Both the position numbers and the translations under genes were made by a program. From NCBI GenBank assembly GCA_002336475.1, contig DDCX01000013.1, positions 42,189 through 53,900 of the forward strand: DNA of 11,712 nt. The letters run 5' to 3'. Below are positions 1 to 5,929 of the stretch, one piece after another. The notes below the pieces were generated by a model, which was given only the letters and a program-made list of their open reading frames with translations, was not told the DNA's origin and did no database searches. The stretch comes from Flavobacteriales bacterium UBA1995. GTDB lineage: Bacteria > Bacteroidota > Bacteroidia > Flavobacteriales_D > Sanyastnellaceae. The stretch's first letter is position 1. Every line of letters begins with the position of its first letter.

Positions 1-28
1 AAGCTTTCGCTTAATTTGATGCACTGCA

Positions 29-1621
29 ATGTGGACCGCTGTAACCCTAACTCCCCGTCACAAACTGACCCAAGATTCAGTTGAGGTTGCTGTGCATCCC
101 CGGTTCGGCAAGCTCAAGTTTCGCAGCGGCCATTTCATCGTTCTTGAGGTCAAACTCAAACAAGGGGTGCGAAGAAGTGCATTTTCCATTGTCAGGAGTG
201 AACGGAACGGCATCATCATTGGGGTCAAGAAAAACGGAGACCATGGAATATCGGCTTGGCTCAACAGCCTAAAACAACCAGCAAAAGCAAGCTTGGCGGG
301 GCCCTTTGGACAATTCCACGTCAACCCAGCAGCAGATAAACACATCTTCATCACCGGTGGCAGCGGAATCACACCTGTTCGAAGCATGTTTGACGAACTC
401 CTCGCCAAAGGGGTCCAACCTGTTCTGGTGTATGCCAATCAGTCGCCAGAAAAAGCCATGTACCTGGAATCGTTTCGATTGCTGGCAAAGGCGAATGGCA
501 CCCATCTCATAGAAGTGTATGACCGCAACATTTTCAAAGCGCTTGAAAATATTGACCTCCAAAATGCAGCGGTTTATGCCTGCGGACCGTCCGGTCTGAT
601 CAACAGTGCCCTCGATGCGCTCCACAAGTATGGCGTTCCCTCGGAAAGCATCCAAACGGAGTGGTATGGCTTGGATATGGACGCCGCTCGTGACGCCTCT
701 GGTTCGTTTACTTGGAAGAACTTTTGGGGCTCCAGACAGAAAGTCTCCATGGAGGGGCAAAAAAGCATCCTCGAAGGGGCCATTGCCCAAGAGGTCATGC
801 TGCCCCATGCTTGTGGTGTTGGGGTCTGTGGCACTTGCAGAGCGAGGGTAGTGCATGGAGAAGTCATTTGCGGCAAGGAAAAACGCCAAGCTGGAGATGA
901 CATCCTCACCTGCATCAGCACGCCTTTTGGCCCGTCAGAAACTGTGCTGGCTCCGGTCAAAGGCAGCCGGTCGCAAATAGTGGCGATCTCCATGCTCATT
1001 GGCATTTTCTTCTTGGGGATGTGGTGGGTACCTCCAGGCCAAGGCTTCAAAGCTTTGGGGCCCATGAACACGTCTCATGAGAATTTGGAATGCAACGCCT
1101 GCCACAAGGAAGCCCCTGGCACGTTCAGGCAACAGGTAGGGCACAACGCCCAATCTCTGATGGGCCTGCACAGCCATGATTGGGTTCCCGTCGGCTTTGC
1201 TCCGGTGGACAACAAGGCCTGCATAGGGTGTCACAACCGCCCCAACGATCGTCATCCAGTTTCCCGGTTCATGGAAACCCGGTTTGCAGAACAAAGGAGC
1301 ACGCTGGGCCCTCATGAATGCAACAACTGCCATGGAGAGCACCACGGAAAACGGGTCGCTGGCGTAGAGACCGGATTTTGCGTGAATTGCCACCAAGACC
1401 TCGAAGTCAGCTTTGACAGTGCGCAACCCTCGCACGCGGAGCTCATTGAAAAAGACGCTTGGGAGACTTGTTTACAGTGTCATGATTTCCACGGAAATCA
1501 CATTCGGGAATTGCCCAAACGCCTCAACGACGGCATTGCCACAGAAACCATCCTCGATTATCTAAACGGAGGGCCAGACCCCTACGGCACGGAAAAAACA
1601 TTTAGAGCTGAAAGCAAATGA
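29..1621 (+). CDS. FNR-type flavin reductase / [2Fe-2S] ferredoxin / TM / pentahaem cytochrome c fusion
   Basis: 530-residue fusion. Residues 1-225 look like an FAD/FMN- and NAD(P)H-binding reductase: a flavin motif RSAFSI (49-54), GPFGQF (91-96), the nucleotide motif GGSGITP (110-116) and CGP (185-187). Residues 235-310 are a plant-type ferredoxin domain with C262-x4-C267-x2-C270 and C295. One hydrophobic helix follows (about 316-334). The tail carries five CxxCH haem c sites at C355, C398, C431, C451 and C481. Covalent haem attachment occurs outside the cytoplasm, so I infer cytosolic N-terminus, periplasmic C-terminus and electron flow from NAD(P)H to the haems. An in-frame TGA at 17-19 makes the ATG at 29 the first possible start. 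The stop overlaps the next start as ATGA (1618-1621). The FNR-then-ferredoxin order resembles PaaE/Hcr reductases; the haem tail resembles cytochrome c3-type proteins. Domains are certain; the physiological partner and the choice of NADH or NADPH are not. Confidence 0.9.
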   Translation: MWTAVTLTPRHKLTQDSVEVAVHPRFGKLKFRSGHFIVLEVKLKQGVRRSAFSIVRSERNGIIIGVKKNGDHGISAWLNSLKQPAKASLAGPFGQFHVNPAADKHIFITGGSGITPVRSMFDELLAKGVQPVLVYANQSPEKAMYLESFRLLAKANGTHLIEVYDRNIFKALENIDLQNAAVYACGPSGLINSALDALHKYGVPSESIQTEWYGLDMDAARDASGSFTWKNFWGSRQKVSMEGQKSILEGAIAQEVMLPHACGVGVCGTCRARVVHGEVICGKEKRQAGDDILTCISTPFGPSETVLAPVKGSRSQIVAISMLIGIFFLGMWWVPPGQGFKALGPMNTSHENLECNACHKEAPGTFRQQVGHNAQSLMGLHSHDWVPVGFAPVDNKACIGCHNRPNDRHPVSRFMETRFAEQRSTLGPHECNNCHGEHHGKRVAGVETGFCVNCHQDLEVSFDSAQPSHAELIEKDAWETCLQCHDFHGNHIRELPKRLNDGIATETILDYLNGGPDPYGTEKTFRAESK

Positions 1622-2454
1622 CGAGTGTATCCCGACCAGCCAAATTTTGGACCTTCACCGTGCTCGGAGGGGCTTCTCTTTTGGTGTACCTGTTCGCCAC
1701 CGCCCCAGCAGCTTTGGGGACCGATGCTACAGAGCGACGCACCCTTTCGACAGAAGAGGCCTTGACCATGTTGGCCCTGGAAAATGACCTCACCCGGACC
1801 TTGTTCACCAAGGAAATTGTCGGGAAGGGGAAGAAACAGGGGCTCAAATTTGACGAGGCTTGGGCTGATAAAGATGTCGTTGCCGGCCCATTGCCTGCAC
1901 TGTTTCTTAGAGGCGTAGCGGAAGAGTTAACCATGAGCGATGTTCCATTGAGGCTTTTTTTGGGCTCTGACTTCCCCATCGAAGCGACCAACAGGTTTGA
2001 TGGGCTGCAGGCAGAGAAGTTCCAAGCCATGCGTTTGGACCTCAAGCCCCAACATTTCACGGACCCCAGCACAGGAGAACACGTCAGCATGTTCCCCGAT
2101 TTCGCCTCTGCCCCCGCTTGCGTTTCCTGCCACAATGAACACGCACGCACATCAAAAACGGACTGGAAAATCAACGACCTCATGGGCGCCACAACGTGGT
2201 CATATCCCGAAGATTCCCTGACCACAGATGAATTCATCGCCATGGTTTCAGAATACCGCAAAGGGGTGGAATCCGTGTGGAGCCAATATCTAGAAGAACT
2301 CGAAGAGCTGGAAGCTGAGAAGCGCCCAGAAGTAGGGGACAAATGGCCTTCACATGGGCTCTATATCCCCGCCCACGAAACATTAAGGGACAGCATTGAC
2401 CAACTGGCCAACGGCACCATTTTCATGGACCTGATGGACAAAGTGACCCTCTGA
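1618..2454 (+). CDS. Tll0287-like (DUF3365) mono-haem c protein, exported
   Basis: 278 residues. A hydrophobic N-terminal segment (about 10-33, ending in APAALG) is a signal peptide or membrane anchor. The central part has the layout of the Tll0287-like/DUF3365 haem domain: a GPLPALF segment (90-96), a region around 105-146, then one haem c site C168-VS-C171-H172 followed by SKTDWK (179-184) and the MGATTW segment (189-194). The last 80 residues contain an acidic, probably helical stretch (EELEELEAEK, 226-235) and a short domain of unknown kind. The family includes free haem proteins and sensor domains of chemoreceptors and kinases. Here there is no kinase or methyl-accepting part, so an electron carrier or an accessory of the neighbouring cytochromes is more likely. 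Start overlaps the previous stop by four bases, and the stop abuts the next ATG, so the three genes are one translationally coupled unit. Confidence 0.8.
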   Translation: MTSVSRPAKFWTFTVLGGASLLVYLFATAPAALGTDATERRTLSTEEALTMLALENDLTRTLFTKEIVGKGKKQGLKFDEAWADKDVVAGPLPALFLRGVAEELTMSDVPLRLFLGSDFPIEATNRFDGLQAEKFQAMRLDLKPQHFTDPSTGEHVSMFPDFASAPACVSCHNEHARTSKTDWKINDLMGATTWSYPEDSLTTDEFIAMVSEYRKGVESVWSQYLEELEELEAEKRPEVGDKWPSHGLYIPAHETLRDSIDQLANGTIFMDLMDKVTL

Positions 2455-2913
2455 ATGCGCGCTGCATCCCGCTATCTGATCTGGCTCACTGCCGCGCTGA
2501 TGCTGCTGGCTTGGCTCCTCCATTGGGAGGATATGGAGGCCTTTGCATTCCAGCGGGACCGCAACTTCAGGAACATCAGTGGTGCCGTGGTATTGACCCT
2601 CATTCTCCTGCAGTGGACCCTCACTTTGGGTAGAACCGTATTTCAACGCTCGGGAAGCCAATGGGGAAACTGGATCAATTGGCACCTCAGGGTGTCACTC
2701 TTGCTTCCCTTGGCCGTCCTGGCTCACTCCATTGCCATCGGATGGGGCCTGTTGGCACTCTTGCCCTTGACACTGCTCACCTCGGGACATTTTGGTTCAT
2801 TGTTGGAAGGCGAGGACAACATCAAAAAACACCTGCCTTACCACATTGGTTTGTCCGTGGCCACCTTGGTGATGGCCCTTGCACATACCGCTACAGTCCT
2901 GATGTTCAACTGA
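2455..2913 (+). CDS. Small multi-helix membrane protein, likely di-haem cytochrome b
   Basis: 152 residues, mostly hydrophobic, with helices at about 6-22, 41-59, 77-95, 98-113 (short) and 127-150. The third helix has H77 and H91, and the last has H130 and H144; each pair is separated by exactly 13 residues. Two helices with H-x13-H are how ferric reductase/NADPH oxidase type membrane domains hold two stacked b haems across the bilayer. If the short helix at 98-113 crosses the membrane, both His helices run the same way, so H77/H130 would bind one haem on the cytosolic side and H91/H144 one on the periplasmic side. Charged loops fit an N-terminus inside. It lacks the flavin domain of a ferric reductase, which the fusion two genes upstream could supply. 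No Pfam family is recognised with certainty. ATG follows directly on the preceding TGA. Confidence 0.75.
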   Translation: MRAASRYLIWLTAALMLLAWLLHWEDMEAFAFQRDRNFRNISGAVVLTLILLQWTLTLGRTVFQRSGSQWGNWINWHLRVSLLLPLAVLAHSIAIGWGLLALLPLTLLTSGHFGSLLEGEDNIKKHLPYHIGLSVATLVMALAHTATVLMFN

Positions 2914-3384
2914 TCAGTACTCCGGGATATCTTCCGGGTTGGGACCACTGGACTCCAAGTCCGGCAACAACTGCTGGGGGGCATCCGCCCACAATTCCTC
3001 CAGTCCGTAATGTGCCCGCCAGTCTTTGTGGAAAATGTGGACCACCACGTCTGCGTAATCCAACAGCGCCCATTGTCCTCCCCTGAGGCCTTGCTTCATC
3101 CAAGGTGACTCGTCGTGCATTTTCTCCGTAAAAACCTCCACGCTGCGGGCAATCGCCTCGACCTGCGTATTGGACTGTCCTTCACAGATGATGAAACGAG
3201 CAGCGATGCTGTTTTGAATGGCCGTGAAATCGACAATACAGATTCTACTGCCTTTGACCTCTTGAATCCCCGCTACAACAGCGGTCACCAGAGCATCTGT
3301 AGATGGTCCATCGGTGCGCTCCGGGGCATTTCTCGGGGTCGTCGCGTAAGTACGCGGATCGGGTGGTGCTTGTTGTTCTTCCAA
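2914..3384 (-). CDS. rsfS: Ribosomal silencing factor RsfS (Iojap family)
   Basis: RsfS binds ribosomal protein uL14 and blocks joining of the 30S and 50S subunits when translation must be reduced. The family core is plain: IVDFTAI (50-56), the FIICEGQS segment (64-71), and the C-terminal signature WALLDYADVVVHIF (105-118) followed by HYGLEELWADA (125-135). Length is 156 residues against a usual 110-130, because of about 30 extra N-terminal residues rich in Pro and Thr. The start given is a TTG at 3384; an in-frame TAG seven bases upstream (3391-3393) excludes anything longer, and a GTG at 3285 is the next alternative, closer to the usual family start. No ATG exists before residue 89. It is divergent from the biotin ligase gene, an arrangement common in Bacteroidota. 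Its stop abuts the stop of the convergent cytochrome b gene with no base between. Confidence 0.93.
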   Translation of the reverse strand: MEEQQAPPDPRTYATTPRNAPERTDGPSTDALVTAVVAGIQEVKGSRICIVDFTAIQNSIAARFIICEGQSNTQVEAIARSVEVFTEKMHDESPWMKQGLRGGQWALLDYADVVVHIFHKDWRAHYGLEELWADAPQQLLPDLESSGPNPEDIPEY

Positions 3385-3449
3385 CGTGCGCTAAAATAGC
3401 CACCGTGGAGGACCTGCACACCCTAGCACTCGCACAAGTGTCCAAAGCC

Positions 3450-4229
3450 ATGGGCACCGCCCCTCTGACCCACGAAGTCTTGGGACAGTGGACGGTATTG
3501 GGCTGGCCGGACACAGACAGCACCAACTCCCGAGCAATGAGCGCTTTGCGGTCGGCGCCAAAGGGGTCCCTGGACCATTTTGTACTCCATGTAAACCACC
3601 AAACTTCAGGCCGAGGACAACAGCAAAGAACCTGGACCGCCACCCCCGAGGACCTCGCGATGACCCTCATTCTGGAGCAAAAACTGCCCGCTTCAGCGCC
3701 ATTCTCTCTGAATTTAGCCGTGAGCCTCGCCGTTGTTGAAGCCATTGAAGACGTCATTCCTGAAATTCAGAGCAAGGATTTGCTCATCAAATGGCCCAAT
3801 GACATCATGCTCAAGGGGTCCAAAGCAGGAGGCATTTTGATCGAGAACAGCTGGAGAGGCAATGCATGGTCATCGGCGGTCATCGGCATAGGCCTCAACC
3901 TATCGGGGCATGCTCCATTTCCAAATGCCACGCGCCTGCTCCACGATGGACGGCCTCCGGGGAACACAGGAGCCACATTGCGCCGGGCCATTCTGCTGCA
4001 CGCCGGGCGCCGCCTATCCGAAATGGAACACCCAGAGTCTTTGCTGCGCCATTATCACCAGCGGCTCTTTGGGTGGGGGCAACCGCAACGCTGGCAGTTG
4101 GACGGTCAAGAAGTCAGAGGAGTCCTTGAGAGCATTGACATTGAAGGCCGGCTCTGTGTCAACTCTAAAGGCACACAGCAATGCTTTGCCCCGGGTGAAG
4201 TCGGTTGGTTGGGTCTTGAGCCTTTGTGA
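3450..4229 (+). CDS. birA: Biotin-[acetyl-CoA-carboxylase] ligase
   Basis: Activates biotin with ATP and transfers it to the acceptor lysine of biotin carboxyl carrier proteins (EC 6.3.4.15). With the ATG at 3450 the protein has 259 residues. Visible motifs are DSTN (23-26), the biotinyl-AMP loop SGRGQQQRTW (53-62, the GRGRxxRxW motif with Q in place of the second R), KWPND (114-118) holding the catalytic lysine, and GGILIE (127-132), followed by a small C-terminal domain. There is no N-terminal winged helix, so it cannot be a BirA-type repressor. The reading frame is open back to an ATG at 3303, but that start would overlap rsfS on the other strand by 82 bases and add residues that do not resemble the family. 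A GTG at 3405 is a second alternative. Product is certain, start moderately so. Confidence 0.92.
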   Translation: MGTAPLTHEVLGQWTVLGWPDTDSTNSRAMSALRSAPKGSLDHFVLHVNHQTSGRGQQQRTWTATPEDLAMTLILEQKLPASAPFSLNLAVSLAVVEAIEDVIPEIQSKDLLIKWPNDIMLKGSKAGGILIENSWRGNAWSSAVIGIGLNLSGHAPFPNATRLLHDGRPPGNTGATLRRAILLHAGRRLSEMEHPESLLRHYHQRLFGWGQPQRWQLDGQEVRGVLESIDIEGRLCVNSKGTQQCFAPGEVGWLGLEPL

Positions 4230-4231
4230 AA

Positions 4232-4639
4232 TCAGGCAGCGCCAAACTTGTCTTCCACCGCTCCGGCAATGTGCTGAAACAAGGCCTCCAATGGCTTCTG
4301 GGCCATCATCCGCAAAAAGGGATTCAAATCAGCCTCGCACAGCACCCAAGCACGGGCGCCTGAAGCTACTGTCACCACATTTAAATCCAGGTGGAAAGAA
4401 AACGGTGCACCCCCACCTTGAAGCCGCAAAACATCGCCGTCAAAGGCTTCTGTAGTGCGGGTCAAACGGATTTCCAGACCCCCTTGAATTTTGAAGCTGA
4501 CCTCATCCTCGGTCCCCTTAAAATCTTTGACCTTGTCAACCGGCAATAATCCTTCCAAGTTTTGAAGGTTCTGCAAATGCGCCTTGAGCGCATTGGCGTC
4601 CACACCTACTTGGACCTCTTTGCTCCGGATTTCAGTCAT
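4232..4639 (-). CDS. Small SRPBCC-like (START/polyketide-cyclase fold) protein
   Basis: 135 residues. The N-terminal helix-rich segment, the run of beta strands in the middle (about 48-100) and the long C-terminal helix ending AVEDKFGAA fit an SRPBCC fold, a hydrophobic-pocket fold used for lipids or other apolar ligands. This is a fold-level guess from strand and helix pattern; no catalytic residue can be named. Genes of this type commonly sit between biotin ligase and pyrE in Bacteroidota (from memory). The ATG at 4639 overlaps the pyrE stop as ATGA (4636-4639), so translation should be coupled to pyrE. A longer frame reaches 4708 but lies inside pyrE and is less likely. Its stop is two bases from the stop of the convergent biotin ligase. 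Confidence 0.75.
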   Translation of the reverse strand: MTEIRSKEVQVGVDANALKAHLQNLQNLEGLLPVDKVKDFKGTEDEVSFKIQGGLEIRLTRTTEAFDGDVLRLQGGGAPFSFHLDLNVVTVASGARAWVLCEADLNPFLRMMAQKPLEALFQHIAGAVEDKFGAA

Positions 4640-5316
4640 CCCTTTACCCCGTCGGGTTCTGTGGGTGCAGTGAACTTGTCGCTCCATGCCACAGCATCCT
4701 CGCGCCATTTCATCAAAGCACCTGCTTGGTCATCAGTAAGGTATTCACGCTGCGCGGCCTCCGTGATCAGGGTGGGGTAATCGCTCAAGGTCTCCAGTGG
4801 ACATCCCGACGCCGCAAAATTCTTTGCAGCAAGATCAAATCCATAAGTGAAAATGGCGACCATCCCCTTCACCTCTAAGCCTTCTGCGCGCAGGGCTTCA
4901 ACTGCCGAAAGACTGGATTTTCCGGTACTGATCAAGTCCTCAATCACCACGACGTTGCGGGCCTTGCCCAAGTCACCTTCGACGCGGTTGCCTTTGCCGT
5001 GGCCCTTGACTTCTCCCCGCACATAACAGAAAGGCAGTCCCAACTCATGGGCCACATAAGCCCCCCAGGCTATGCCCCCTGTGGCCACACCTGCGATCAT
5101 ATCGGGCTTGCCATAAGCATCCTCCACTGCAGAACAGAGCTGCTGGCGGATGTGGGTCCGAACAGAAGGGTGACTCAGCGCCATCCTGTTGTCACAGTAA
5201 ATCGGGGAACGCAATCCTGAAGCCCAGGTGAAAGGTTCTTCCGGAGCCAACTGAATTGCCTTGATGCGAAGCAGAGATTCTGCTACTTTCCGGCGTTCAT
5301 CCAAAGAAAGAGACAT
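4636..5316 (-). CDS. pyrE: Orotate phosphoribosyltransferase
   Basis: Transfers the ribose-phosphate of PRPP to orotate to give OMP (EC 2.4.2.10), the fifth step of pyrimidine synthesis. 226 residues, slightly longer than the usual 210. The N-terminal segment FTWASGLRSPIYCDNR (29-44) is the orotate-side signature, the mobile loop VRGEVKGHGKGNRVEG (99-114) carries the lysines that reach into the neighbouring subunit, and VVVIEDLISTGKS (122-134) is the PRPP-binding loop. The frame stays open upstream to 5709, but only the ATG at 5316 gives the family N-terminus; the rest lies antisense to the NUDIX gene. That ATG is the reverse complement of a CATG (5314-5317) which also contains the NUDIX start. 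Followed in coupled fashion by the SRPBCC-like gene. Confidence 0.96.
   Translation of the reverse strand: MSLSLDERRKVAESLLRIKAIQLAPEEPFTWASGLRSPIYCDNRMALSHPSVRTHIRQQLCSAVEDAYGKPDMIAGVATGGIAWGAYVAHELGLPFCYVRGEVKGHGKGNRVEGDLGKARNVVVIEDLISTGKSSLSAVEALRAEGLEVKGMVAIFTYGFDLAAKNFAASGCPLETLSDYPTLITEAAQREYLTDDQAGALMKWREDAVAWSDKFTAPTEPDGVKG
5261..5291 (+). promoter_or_regulatory. Possible Bacteroidota-type promoter for the NUDIX gene, inside pyrE
   Basis: TTG at 5261-5263 and TACTTTCC at 5284-5291 are separated by 20 bases. The Bacteroidota sigma-A pattern is TTG at -33 and TAnnTTTG at -7 with 19-21 bases between. The spacing fits, the -7 box has two mismatches at its end, and the implied leader would be about 20 bases. 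It lies in the early coding part of pyrE on the opposite strand, where any NUDIX promoter must lie because no intergenic space exists. Weak evidence only. Confidence 0.2.
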
Positions 5317-5929
5317 GGCGCGAAGGTATGACGTGGATTTCGGCGAAAGGCGTCTAACGCTTGCCGATTCACAAGTGGTTCCAGATGACTCAGCTTCAGT
5401 CATTTTACACGACGGCAAGCCCATGGCTGCAGTCCCTGAATGGCTCGCTGAATCACCGCACGTTTGGGTGCAATGCCCCGACTTAGAAAACGCTTGGGAG
5501 TCGTTGAACAGGCACACGAACGACGTTTTTGCCGCGGGAGGCTTGGTCACCAATGCAGCAGGGGCTCTGCTGTGCATCCACAGGCTTGGGCACTGGGACT
5601 TACCCAAAGGAAAGGTGGAACCCGGCGAAGACCTTCCCACTGCGGCTGCCCGTGAGGTACACGAAGAATGCAGCGTCCCACTGCCTTCTGTAGGAGCGCC
5701 CTTTGCCAAAACCTATCATATCTACGGCCGCAAGTCCGACAAAATGAAGGTCACCCAGTGGTATGAGATGACACCAAGCCCTGGAACCGAGCACATCCAA
5801 CCCCAACCTCAAACCGAAGAAGGCATCACCGAGGTAAAGTGGGCCATGCCTCAAGAAGTGGCCACCATGGAACCCGATGCTTTCGGGAACATCTCAAGGC
5901 TTATGAGCGCTTGGCGAGCCAACCGGTGA
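5315..5929 (+). CDS. NUDIX hydrolase
   Basis: 204 residues. The Nudix box is at 99-121: G99-x5-E105-x7-R113-E114-V-x-E117-E118, the metal-binding signature for cleaving nucleoside diphosphates linked to another group. The box ends C-S-V where the consensus has x-G-U, a small departure. A 70-residue N-terminal part before the catalytic core (YDVDFGERRLTL at 5-16) is typical of the form found beside pyrE in Bacteroidota, so I chose the ATG at 5315; TTG 5261 and ATG 5264 in the same frame would lie inside pyrE. Substrate cannot be read from the sequence; a role in nucleotide clean-up is only suggested by pyrE. The last 29 bases overlap the convergent exported protein gene. Confidence 0.92.
   Translation: MARRYDVDFGERRLTLADSQVVPDDSASVILHDGKPMAAVPEWLAESPHVWVQCPDLENAWESLNRHTNDVFAAGGLVTNAAGALLCIHRLGHWDLPKGKVEPGEDLPTAAAREVHEECSVPLPSVGAPFAKTYHIYGRKSDKMKVTQWYEMTPSPGTEHIQPQPQTEEGITEVKWAMPQEVATMEPDAFGNISRLMSAWRANR

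Noticed and set aside
1..6. HindIII site AAGCTT at the very start of the window
   Set aside because: May be a cloning edge or coincidence; no biological meaning can be given.
11..18. TTAATTTG resembling the Bacteroidota -7 box (TAnnTTTG, one mismatch)
   Set aside because: Only 10 bases from the start codon and the -33 region is outside the window, so it cannot be tested. The operon could also begin upstream.
1602..2342. Open frame of 246 codons on the - strand, Ser-rich
   Set aside because: Complement of the Tll0287-like gene, whose CxxCH domain is clear; the low-complexity Ser content is a typical antisense artefact.
3303..3449. N-terminal extension of the biotin ligase reading frame
   Set aside because: Would overlap rsfS on the other strand and adds residues unlike the family. 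Kept as an alternative start only.
4220..4237. Short inverted repeat (GCCT/AGGC) between the convergent biotin ligase and SRPBCC genes
   Set aside because: Four-base stem without a T run; too weak to be called a terminator.
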